Notes: generated by a model not told the origin, from the letters alone. Positions 1-4,635 are shown, numbered from the stretch's first letter. The stretch is 5,745 nucleotides of DNA from Chloroflexota bacterium (GCA_003650185.1 QMOF01000150.1:1-5745), one strand, 5' to 3'. Numbers and translations are program-made.

Positions 1-166
1 AACGGTAGACTAACCATTTTGGCCAGCTTGACTCTCATCCTGCCTCCTTTACCATTTCCTTGCTTGCCTTTAGGGCGAGCCGGAGCCCGGAGCCATGTCG
101 ATAGAACTGTATCGAATCTCTCATGGCAAGTCAAGTGCAGGCGACAATACCACGGTGTTATCTCAT

Positions 167-195
167 TTGACAAATCGGGCCAGTCGTGCTATATA
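167..195 (+). promoter_or_regulatory. sigma70-type promoter, TTGACA-N17-TATATA
   Basis: A perfect -35 hexamer TTGACA (167-172) is followed by exactly 17 nt and TATATA (190-195), which matches 4 of 6 consensus -10 positions. The predicted transcript starts near 202. It would read through the stem-loops at 287-379 and either end there or continue into the DUF167 gene at 422, giving a leader of about 220 nt. Two other TTGACA-N17 promoters in the window share this spacing, which raises my confidence. Functionality is inferred. Confidence 0.5.
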
Positions 196-199
196 GAAA

Positions 200-213
200 C
201 TAGCTAGCTAGCT
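200..213. repeat. CTAG tetranucleotide run
   Basis: The bases form three and a half head-to-tail copies of CTAG, a self-complementary tetranucleotide that is rare in many bacterial genomes. The run sits at the predicted transcription start and is followed at 218-227 by the palindrome GCCAATTGGC. A CTAGC at the end of the run can pair with GCTAG at 226-230 to form a small hairpin in the transcript. It may also be chance. Confidence 0.4.
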
Positions 214-388
214 TGGGGCCAATTGGCTAGAAGGGAGTACCTTCGCTGGATAAGCTTTCGACAGAACAACTGAATACGGAGGCTAGCGCTAAGTTAAGTT
301 AGCGTAGAAGGACTGAACTCAGTCTTACTGATTGAGAAAAAGATGATGGGCGTAGGGAGCTCCGGTTTCCGGAGCTCCCAGCCATTTT
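202..388 (+). ncRNA. Candidate structured leader or small RNA
   Basis: This span runs from the predicted start of the TTGACA-N17-TATATA promoter to four Ts after a strong hairpin. Within it are CGCTAA/TTAGCG (287-292 with 299-304, 6-nt loop), GACTG/CAGTC (311-315 with 320-324, 4-nt loop) and a perfect 11-bp stem (355-365 with 369-379, TTT loop). The span has no credible reading frame. It could be the 5' leader of the DUF167 mRNA or a free-standing RNA of about 185 nt. I match it to no known RNA family; the call rests only on promoter, hairpins and terminator-like end. Confidence 0.25.
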
Positions 389-907
389 CAGGAGATTGGA
401 ATCCAGCTCACCCGGGGGCCTATGAGGATCACCGTAAGGATAAAGCCTGGTTCCCGAGTTGAGGGAATCGAACAGGATGGCGACATCCTCACAGTGCGCG
501 TGAGGGAACGACCGGTCCAAGGCAAGGCTAACAGAGCAGCCATCAGGCTGCTGGCCAGGCACTTTGCTGTCCCCGAAAGCGAGGTCTGCATTCTGCGAGG
601 GCACAAGAGCAAAACGAAGGTTGTCGAGATTGGCCAGCGCCAGGAGAAAGGCAGTCGTCGACCGGGGGCTCCGCTGAACCTCCAGGGGCAAAGCTGAGGA
701 GTGGGGTCCATGTTTCACATTAGCGCCAAGGCCCTTCCCCGACATACGCAAGGCCAGGACTATGGAGCGCAGGAACAACACCAGCAACAGGCAGGCAGAT
801 AACAGTGCAAGGAAGTGGCCCAGCCCGAAGGCTTTCTTCACCAACATGTCCATTCCCATGCCGCTACACCGCAAGCTGTACCTCTTGCTGCGCAACAACT
901 CCGTCAA
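299..907 (-). CDS. Doubtful membrane-segment ORF or gene remnant
   Basis: This is a minus-strand frame of 202 codons starting at TTG 907 (alternative ATGs at 859, 853 and 847). Only the first part (907 to about 728) looks coding. Hand counting of its first 60 codons gives roughly 47%, 40% and 83% G+C at positions 1, 2 and 3, a coding-like ranking. Residues about 28-54 form one strong hydrophobic segment (FLALLSACLLLVLFLRSIVLAL) after basic residues, as in a small membrane protein. It lies 97 bases downstream of DUF1786 on the same strand. Against it, the remainder runs antisense through the whole conserved DUF167 gene, no good ribosome site is seen, and I recognise no family. It may be a real short gene, a decayed fragment, or an accident. 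Confidence 0.22.
   Translation of the reverse strand: MTELLRSKRYSLRCSGMGMDMLVKKAFGLGHFLALLSACLLLVLFLRSIVLALRMSGKGLGANVKHGPHSSALPLEVQRSPRSTTAFLLALANLDNLRFALVPSQNADLAFGDSKVPGQQPDGCSVSLALDRSFPHAHCEDVAILFDSLNSGTRLYPYGDPHRPPGELDSNLLKMAGSSGNRSSLRPSSFSQSVRLSSVLLR
355..388 (+). terminator. Perfect 11-bp hairpin, terminator-like
   Basis: GGGAGCTCCGG (355-365) pairs exactly with 369-379 across a three-base TTT loop. Four Ts follow at 385-388 after a six-base gap, so this is not a textbook intrinsic terminator, whose U-run normally abuts the stem. It ends 42 bases before the DUF167 start codon, so it could terminate an upstream RNA, attenuate the DUF167 transcript, or simply be a leader structure. Confidence 0.4.
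422..697 (+). CDS. DUF167 / YggU family small protein
   Basis: This 91-residue protein matches the DUF167 (YggU-like) fold family: small conserved alpha/beta proteins of unknown biochemical role, usually about 70-100 residues. The visible hallmarks come in the expected order. They are an N-terminal strand with IKPGSR (residues 7-12), the core VRERPVQGKANRAAI (27-41), a helix LLARHFAVP (43-51), and LRGHKSKTKVVEI (58-70). Residues 71-91 are a basic, low-complexity tail outside the domain. ATG 422 is chosen because the family begins directly at the first strand. Its ribosome site is poor: only GGGGG at 414-418, while a better AGGAG (390-394) lies too far upstream. The frame is closed upstream by a stop at 353-355. 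It is converged on by DUF1786 from the right. The family call is firm; the function is unknown. Confidence 0.9.
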   Translation: MRITVRIKPGSRVEGIEQDGDILTVRVRERPVQGKANRAAIRLLARHFAVPESEVCILRGHKSKTKVVEIGQRQEKGSRRPGAPLNLQGQS

Positions 908-1004
908 GATTTGGAAGAGACAGCCTTGCTGCGGTCACCGCGGCCAGCCCGGCTGCTGACAAGTAGCTACAGCGCCTCCTGGGCAGGAGGGGAAGCGGTA
1001 GACC
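698..1004. other. Spacer between convergent DUF167 and DUF1786
   Basis: Apart from the doubtful minus-strand membrane-segment frame, I find no gene in these 307 bases. Plus-strand frames at 762-959 and 815-1102 read into low-quality protein without domains. No clear U-tailed terminator for either converging gene is present; the nearest candidate is the short GC-rich hairpin at 975-990. Confidence 0.55.
975..990 (-). terminator. Short GC-rich hairpin after DUF1786
   Basis: CCTCCT (975-980) pairs with AGGAGG (985-990) across a four-base GGGC loop. It lies 14 bases beyond the DUF1786 stop codon, where a transcript end is expected. No U-run follows on the minus strand, so a role in termination or 3'-end protection is only possible. 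Confidence 0.3.
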
Positions 1005-2096
1005 TTAGATACTCCCGAGGAGCGCCCGTTCGATTTCCGGGCGCCAGTCCGCTATACGCAGCGCCCAAGCACTCACCAGGCCATAGCATCCGGCAAGCAT
1101 AGTATCACCGTAAGGTACCGCCTGGTAAGGGTTGAGCGAGGAACCAGCCATCAGGTTGCGGCGTGGCCCGGTCACCGCGACGAGGGGTGCCTCATCGTAT
1201 CCCTGGACCACCAGTGCTCCGTGGCCGCCCGCCTGGTAGACCTCCTCGTCGGTCAGAGTGCCCTGGACAAGCCTGGTGATCAGTCCGTCCAGAGTAGCAG
1301 GGTCAAGAAGCGCGGTGTGATGCTCAAACAGGCCGGCAACGGAGCTTCCGCACAGGTGAAAGACCATGGTATGGGAATTGCCTATGTTCACCGTGACCAC
1401 GTGGTCATGTCCAGATACCTCTCTATCAAGAAGGGCCCCCAGCGCAGCAGCCACGCCGGTGTCGAGGAGCAGCAGCGGCACGCCAACGTCAGCCGACCCG
1501 GCTACCGCCCTCATACGTGTAAGATACTCCGGCAATTCCGACCTCAGGTAGGCGAAGGCCATCAGCTCGTTTCTCTGCTTCATGACGCGCCGCAGGTGAT
1601 CGAAGCGGAAACGACGGTTGGACATTCCCGGCGGAGTGAAACCGTGGTCCAGAACAGCCACCGCCAGAGCATCAAAGCCGTGATCGACTCCGAAGGCGCT
1701 GAGCGCTCCGCGAATCGCCTCCAGATTGAGGTCCCTGAGCACCATTGTCTCCAGGCCAGGCACAGACGGGACGCCGTCGGGGGCAACGATGGTCACACCC
1801 ATGTCCTGTACCACCTCAAGGTTGTCGTGGAACGTCAGTGCTGCCTCCCTTGTGGCGTAGGCCGGCAGCCCGGACTGCATGTGCCGGGAAAGCGCTTTCT
1901 TGGCTGGGCCGCCACCCATTGTGGTGCCCAGGAACATAACAGGATGGCCACTGCTAGTGGCTCTAGAGATGCGCTCGGCAAGAATAGCGGTCGGCGAGGG
2001 CATGATCATCTTGACGCAGTTCTCAACCGCTTTTGAGCTGTCAAAGAGCAGTATGTCCTGAGTTCCAGTACCTATGTCGACCGCCAGAATGCGCAT
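1005..2096 (-). CDS. DUF1786 family protein, ASKHA-like
   Basis: This 363-residue protein resembles the DUF1786 family, found in anaerobic bacteria and archaea and often labelled a putative pyruvate formate-lyase activating protein without biochemical proof. The N-terminus MRILAVDIGTGTQD (D7, G9, G11, D13) looks like the first phosphate loop of the actin/hexokinase/Hsp70 (ASKHA) ATPase fold. A second glycine-rich strand, VTVNIGNSHTMVF (residues 234-246), looks like its second phosphate loop. Other notable stretches are GGGPAKKAL (61-69), DTGVAAALGAL (212-222), EHHT (258-261), TGPRRN (309-314) and NPYQAVPYGDTMLAG (322-336). ATG 2096 is supported by the N-terminal motif and by AGGGGG (minus strand, bases 2111-2106) nine bases upstream. 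It has no radical-SAM CxxxCxxC motif, so it is not itself an activating enzyme of that type. It is transcribed away from the response regulator. A substrate cannot be named. Confidence 0.85.
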   Translation of the reverse strand: MRILAVDIGTGTQDILLFDSSKAVENCVKMIMPSPTAILAERISRATSSGHPVMFLGTTMGGGPAKKALSRHMQSGLPAYATREAALTFHDNLEVVQDMGVTIVAPDGVPSVPGLETMVLRDLNLEAIRGALSAFGVDHGFDALAVAVLDHGFTPPGMSNRRFRFDHLRRVMKQRNELMAFAYLRSELPEYLTRMRAVAGSADVGVPLLLLDTGVAAALGALLDREVSGHDHVVTVNIGNSHTMVFHLCGSSVAGLFEHHTALLDPATLDGLITRLVQGTLTDEEVYQAGGHGALVVQGYDEAPLVAVTGPRRNLMAGSSLNPYQAVPYGDTMLAGCYGLVSAWALRIADWRPEIERALLGSI

Positions 2097-2250
2097 CCGC
2101 TGTTGCCCCCTGCCTTTCGTCTCTCCGAGGAAATCATAGCGCCGCTCTGGCGAGACGGCAAGATGACCAGCCTCGCATCCCTGCTAGCTCGCATTCTATC
2201 TTTGAAGCACGTCTCTCCATGCAATCAATCGAGATAGCTCAAGTTGATAG

Positions 2251-2282
2251 TGCCGGCAGCCTCTCTAGCCCGGAGAGCGGCA
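2251..2282. other. Bulged stem-loop upstream of DUF1786
   Basis: TGCCG (2251-2255) pairs with CGGCA (2278-2282) and CTCTC (2261-2265) with GAGAG (2273-2277). That makes a 10-bp stem with a 5-base one-sided bulge and a 7-base loop. It lies about 155-185 bases upstream of the DUF1786 start and could fold in a long leader RNA if that promoter lies further right. No known riboswitch fits. Confidence 0.3.
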
Positions 2283-2321
2283 TCCTGGGTGCCCTCGTAG
2301 TTCATCCCTAGACGTAGGGTG

Positions 2322-2358
2322 CAAAAGACTACCCAAAAGGGCAAGGGGGTGTTATACT
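2322..2358 (+). promoter_or_regulatory. Candidate activated promoter for response regulator
   Basis: TATACT (2353-2358) matches 5 of 6 consensus -10 bases, putting a start near 2365 and a leader of about 88 nt. The -35 position (2330-2335) has no TTGACA resemblance. Instead, two direct CAAAAG repeats (2322-2327 and 2334-2339, 12 bases apart) cover the -43 to -26 zone, where OmpR/PhoB-type regulators bind tandem half-sites. That suggests activator-dependent, perhaps self-controlled, transcription. The interpretation is inference from position and spacing. Confidence 0.35.
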
Positions 2359-2377
2359 GATAATGCTCCGGCTTGGC

Positions 2378-2390
2378 CGTAAAATTTACG
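2378..2390. promoter_or_regulatory. Perfect 13-bp palindrome, operator-like
   Basis: CGTAAA-A-TTTACG is an exact dyad around base 2384 and is A+T rich within G+C-rich DNA. It lies about 13-25 bases downstream of the predicted start of the response-regulator transcript, a typical place for a repressor operator. It does not resemble the direct-repeat sites of OmpR-type regulators, so a different dimeric regulator would be expected to bind. It is too small to act as a terminator. Confidence 0.35.
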
Positions 2391-2452
2391 TAGGGGCAGA
2401 TTGTGGGGTGGGGATCACGAAGCAAAGCTAATATCAGGCAGGAACAGAGGCT

Positions 2453-3142
2453 ATGAAAGTTCTCCTGGTGGAAGATGACGAGAATATCGTGGAGACCATT
2501 TCAATGGCTCTGCGCATGCGATGGCCTGAGGCCAAGCTGGTGGCGACGCACCTCGGTGAGAGAGGTGTTGAGCTAGCGGGGGATGAAGTACCCGATGTCG
2601 TTGTGTTGGACCTTGGCCTCCCCGATCTAAACGGGTTCGAGGTACTGAAGCGTATCCGCTCCTTCTCCTCAGTGCCCATTATCATCCTCACTGTGAAGTC
2701 AGAAGAGGCCGACATAGTCAAGGGGCTGGAGTGGGGAGCAGACGACTACATGGTCAAGCCTTTCCGGCAACTGGAGCTCCTGGCACGGCTGAAGACGCTG
2801 ACAAGAAGGCAGAGCCCGCCAGGCAGCGTGGCGCCACTGGCCTGCGGTCCCCTGCGCTTCGACCCAGCGACACGGGAGCTCCTCTACAGTAATAAAGAGG
2901 TGAGTATCACTGCCACAGAAGGCCACATCCTTCAGCACCTGATGAGGAATGCGGGACATGTGGTAACTCACGCCAGCCTGGCAGAGGCGGTGTGGGGTGA
3001 GGTCTACGACGGCGCCATCAACAGCCTGAGGGTGCACATTCGGCGTCTCAGAGAGAAACTCGAGCAGAACCCGAATCGCCCAGTATTGATCCGGACCAAG
3101 GCTGGCGTTGGCTACTTCCTGGCGGTACCAGACCAGCGCTGA
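2453..3142 (+). CDS. OmpR/PhoB-family response regulator
   Basis: This 229-residue cytoplasmic transcription factor of a two-component system has the usual family length. The receiver domain covers residues 1-118. It has an acidic pocket of E7-D8-D9, phospho-acceptor D53 in VVVLDLGLPDLNG, switch T80 in IIILTVKS, and K102 in ADDYMVKPF. A short linker (about 119-128) leads to a winged-helix DNA-binding domain (about 129-226) with the recognition helix around INSLRVHIRRLREKL (189-203) and the wing TKAGVGYFL (215-223). All residues needed for phosphorylation are present. ATG 2453 follows AGGA (2440-2443) at nine bases. No histidine kinase adjoins it: an unrelated divergent gene lies to the left and an SDR gene, 467 bases away, to the right, so within this window it is an orphan. 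Its targets and signal are unknown; nearby promoters are the first places to look. Confidence 0.96.
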   Translation: MKVLLVEDDENIVETISMALRMRWPEAKLVATHLGERGVELAGDEVPDVVVLDLGLPDLNGFEVLKRIRSFSSVPIIILTVKSEEADIVKGLEWGADDYMVKPFRQLELLARLKTLTRRQSPPGSVAPLACGPLRFDPATRELLYSNKEVSITATEGHILQHLMRNAGHVVTHASLAEAVWGEVYDGAINSLRVHIRRLREKLEQNPNRPVLIRTKAGVGYFLAVPDQR

Positions 3143-3221
3143 TAGGACACTGGGAGATCGGCGTCACCGAGCGGGAACCTCAGCACTCCAGCGTCTGTAT
3201 TTTTGCGGCTCTTTGGTAGGG

Positions 3222-3255
3222 TTCTGGCAGGTCTTCGGCCTGCCGCTTGCCAGAA
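3222..3255. other. Two mutually exclusive hairpins
   Basis: TTCTGGCA (3222-3229) can pair with TGCCAGAA (3248-3255) around an 18-base loop. Alternatively GGCAGG (3226-3231) can pair with CCTGCC (3239-3244) around a 7-base loop. The two stems share bases 3226-3229, so they exclude each other, as in attenuator-type switches. Position is 80 bases after the response-regulator stop codon. Function is unknown. Confidence 0.35.
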
Positions 3256-3309
3256 TCGGGCCGAGTCTTGTTGCAGCCGTCCAGACCGGGCACCGCTACC
3301 TGGATTGCC

Positions 3310-3334
3310 AGAGGCACAACCTAGTTGTGCCTCT
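3310..3334 (+). terminator. Perfect 11-bp hairpin after response regulator
   Basis: AGAGGCACAAC (3310-3320) pairs exactly with GTTGTGCCTCT (3324-3334) across a three-base CTA loop, 168 bases after the response-regulator stop codon. Stem length and loop size copy the hairpin at 355-379, though the sequence differs. There is no U-run on either strand, so it may be a U-less terminator or an RNA-stabilising 3' structure. Confidence 0.4.
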
Positions 3335-3352
3335 CGTCTCCACATGGGCAAT

Positions 3353-3368
3353 TGGCGTGTAGACGCCA
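3353..3368. other. 6-bp hairpin with GTAG loop
   Basis: TGGCGT (3353-3358) pairs with ACGCCA (3363-3368) around GTAG. It sits 18 bases after the 11-bp hairpin and belongs to the same stem-loop cluster. Alone it would be unremarkable. Confidence 0.3.
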
Positions 3369-3411
3369 TCCGCCACCATCGGTTCGCCCTTCACGAGATT
3401 GGTTCGCTGCC

Positions 3412-3458
3412 CCAGCGATGACACCCCAGAACATGTCTTCTGTGCGGTCAATCGCTGG
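3412..3458. other. Long two-tier stem-loop before SDR promoter
   Basis: CCAGCGAT (3412-3419) pairs with ATCGCTGG (3451-3458). The stem continues as GAC (3420-3422) with GTC (3447-3449) past a single bulged A (3450). After a four-by-four internal loop, CAGAA (3427-3431) pairs with TTCTG (3438-3442) around a 6-base loop. This 47-base element ends 22 bases before the -35 hexamer of the SDR promoter. It could be the 3' end of an RNA from the left, a protein-binding dyad, or part of an unrecognised small RNA. Confidence 0.4.
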
Positions 3459-3479
3459 TCTGGGGCCGTCTCCCGAAGC

Positions 3480-3508
3480 TTGACACGCGACATGCTGTAG
3501 TCCATACT
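3480..3508 (+). promoter_or_regulatory. sigma70-type promoter, TTGACA-N17-CATACT
   Basis: A perfect TTGACA (3480-3485), a spacer of exactly 17 bases and CATACT (3503-3508; 4 of 6 consensus) lie upstream of the SDR gene. The predicted start near 3515 gives a leader of about 95 nt. No other good promoter is seen between the response regulator and the SDR gene, so the SDR gene is probably its own transcription unit. Confidence 0.5.
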
Positions 3509-3609
3509 CTGCGTCAAGAAGGGGCACAAGGGCTTCCGACACGTCCTTAAGCGAGCAAACAGAGGGGGAGCCGTTTGCGCCAGGCACGAGGACTAGAGGG
3601 GGAACAACG

Positions 3610-4557
3610 ATGAAAAGCGTAGCTATCACCGGGATCTCGGGCTATGTTGGTCAGCAGCTTCTCCACAAGCTGGCAGAGCAGGAAGAGGTAGAGCGAATCG
3701 TCGGTATCGACGTGAAGCCGCCAGATTCCGACTCGCCCAAACTGAAGTTCTATTCTAGAGACATACGGGCACCGTTCAAAGACATTCTGGCGGAGAACAA
3801 GGTAGACACTGCAGTGCACCTGGCCTTCGTGGTCACGCCTACCCGCAACACCGACGCCGCTCGAGACATCAACATAAACGGCTCGCGCAATTTCCTGGAT
3901 TCGTGCGCTCAGGCATCGGTGGAACAAGTGCTGTATCTCAGCAGCCACACTGCGTACGGTGCACATCCCGATAATCCAATTCCGATCAAAGAAGATGCGC
4001 CCCTCAGGCCGCTGCCCAACTTCCGCTATAGCTGCGAGAAAGCCGAAGTTGAGCAGATGTTTCAAGAGTTCGTCGAGCAGCACCCCAGCGTCTGTGTGAC
4101 CATCTTCCGCGCCTGCGCCATAGTAGGGCCAAGAGCCGGCACCGCGGGAGTCAATGTGCTCTTCACGCCCATAATGATGCGGCCCCTTGGATACAATGCC
4201 CCGTGGCAGTTCATACACGAGGACGATCTGATGGAGTCGTTCTACAGAGTACTGGCGCAGAGGCAAAGAGGGGTGTACAACATCGGAGGCGATGGATACG
4301 TGCCGTACAAGGAGATGATCGCCGCGGCAGGCAAGCCGTGCATTGTTCTGCCTGCCGCATTGCTGCGGTTCATCGTAGCCCTAACGTGGCGCCTTCATCT
4401 CCAGTCCAGGTCTCCGGCCGGCATAGAGTTCATGCAGTATCCTATAATAGTCGACGCCGAGAAGCTCCAGAAAACGACCGGTTACCGTTTCACCCACTCC
4501 TCCCGCGAAGCGCTAATGTCCCTTATCAGCGCAGTCAGACCGGGCTCGCAGAGGTGA
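3610..4557 (+). CDS. Extended SDR, NAD-dependent epimerase/dehydratase-like
   Basis: This 315-residue Rossmann-fold oxidoreductase/epimerase is of normal length for the extended short-chain dehydrogenase family. Residues 7-14 (TGISGYVG) form the glycine-rich nucleotide loop. D34 ends the second strand, as in NAD-preferring members. VHLAF (69-73) is the usual fourth-strand motif. The catalytic set is visible: S112 in YLSSHTAYG (109-117) and Y140/K144 in YSCEK. CAIVGPRAG (169-177) and FIHEDDLMES (201-210) are typical of the substrate-lid half, and GVYNIGGDG (221-229) is the late conserved strand. ATG 3610 has an excellent ribosome site, AGGGGGA (3597-3603), six bases upstream. No signal peptide is seen. 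Relatives act on nucleotide sugars, steroids and other carbonyl or hydroxyl substrates; the specificity cannot be read from this window. The neighbouring dehydratase subunit leaves acyl-CoA-linked metabolism open, but the genes have separate promoters. Confidence 0.92.
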   Translation: MKSVAITGISGYVGQQLLHKLAEQEEVERIVGIDVKPPDSDSPKLKFYSRDIRAPFKDILAENKVDTAVHLAFVVTPTRNTDAARDININGSRNFLDSCAQASVEQVLYLSSHTAYGAHPDNPIPIKEDAPLRPLPNFRYSCEKAEVEQMFQEFVEQHPSVCVTIFRACAIVGPRAGTAGVNVLFTPIMMRPLGYNAPWQFIHEDDLMESFYRVLAQRQRGVYNIGGDGYVPYKEMIAAAGKPCIVLPAALLRFIVALTWRLHLQSRSPAGIEFMQYPIIVDAEKLQKTTGYRFTHSSREALMSLISAVRPGSQR

Positions 4558-4606
4558 TTCCCGCTGACATCCCCGGTTGTCACGAACGGAAGGCAGCAGA
4601 GACCGC

Positions 4607-4635
4607 TTGACACCCTTTTGATGTGGTCTTATCAT
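4607..4635 (+). promoter_or_regulatory. Promoter P1, TTGACA-N17-TATCAT
   Basis: TTGACA (4607-4612), a 17-base spacer and TATCAT (4630-4635; 5 of 6 consensus) make this the best-matching promoter in the window. The predicted start is near 4642, some 255 bases before the dehydratase start codon. An inverted repeat (4634-4654) overlaps the end of the -10 and the start point, suggesting repression by a dimeric regulator. Confidence 0.6.

Larger units (their letters stand above)
1..421. other. Gene-free left edge with promoter and stem-loops
   Basis: I find no convincing protein gene here. The only plus-strand reading frame of any size (19-207) has no ribosome site, no ATG start and no recognisable domain. 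From 1 to 166 I see nothing definable. From 167 on there is a promoter-like pair, a CTAG tetranucleotide run (200-213), a 10-bp palindrome GCCAATTGGC (218-227) and stem-loops at 287-304, 311-324 and 355-379. I looked for tRNA, tmRNA and 6S-like layouts and recognised none. Confidence 0.6.
2097..2452. other. Divergent intergenic control region
   Basis: These 356 bases separate the start codons of DUF1786 (leftward) and the response regulator (rightward), so both promoters should lie here. I find no credible gene. Rightward elements are a -10-like TATACT, CAAAAG repeats and a palindrome (listed separately). Leftward, the best -10 candidate is TAGAAT on the minus strand (2198-2193), but no acceptable -35 sits 16-18 bases upstream of it. 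A bulged stem-loop is present at 2251-2282. Confidence 0.6.
3143..3609. other. Non-coding spacer rich in stem-loops
   Basis: These 467 bases between the response regulator and the SDR gene hold no protein gene I can support. Frames on both strands are short and domain-free. The span contains four stem-loops (3222-3255, 3310-3334, 3353-3368, 3412-3458) followed by a promoter at 3480-3508. Some presumably end the response-regulator transcript, but no hairpin is followed by a U-run. Confidence 0.6.

Noticed and set aside
762..1102. Plus-strand frames at 762-959 and 815-1102
   Set aside because: They are rich in Arg, Pro and Gln without domains. First-position G+C is below second-position G+C in the 762 frame, and the second frame runs into the 3' end of DUF1786.
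1221..2036. Long plus-strand frame of 271 codons opposite DUF1786
   Set aside because: The encoded sequence is His/Arg/Gln-rich and domain-free, while the minus strand reads as an intact family protein over the same bases.
2039..2044. Minus-strand TTGACA inside the DUF1786 gene
   Set aside because: The hexamer at the matching -10 position (17-base spacer) reads AACTGC, and the site lies within the gene's own N-terminal coding part.
1005..2096. DUF1786 protein as the ATPase activator of the dehydratase subunit
   Set aside because: HgdC-type activators are about 260 residues and need two well-placed cysteines for a bridging iron-sulfur cluster. This protein is 363 residues, has only scattered cysteines (27, 249, 337) and is in a separate, opposite unit.
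3321..3629. Minus-strand frame of 102 codons with a hydrophobic N-terminus, antisense to the SDR start
   Set aside because: Third-position G+C is only about 54%, no domain is recognised, its start lies inside the SDR gene and its stop falls in the loop of the 3310-3334 hairpin. It is most likely accidental.
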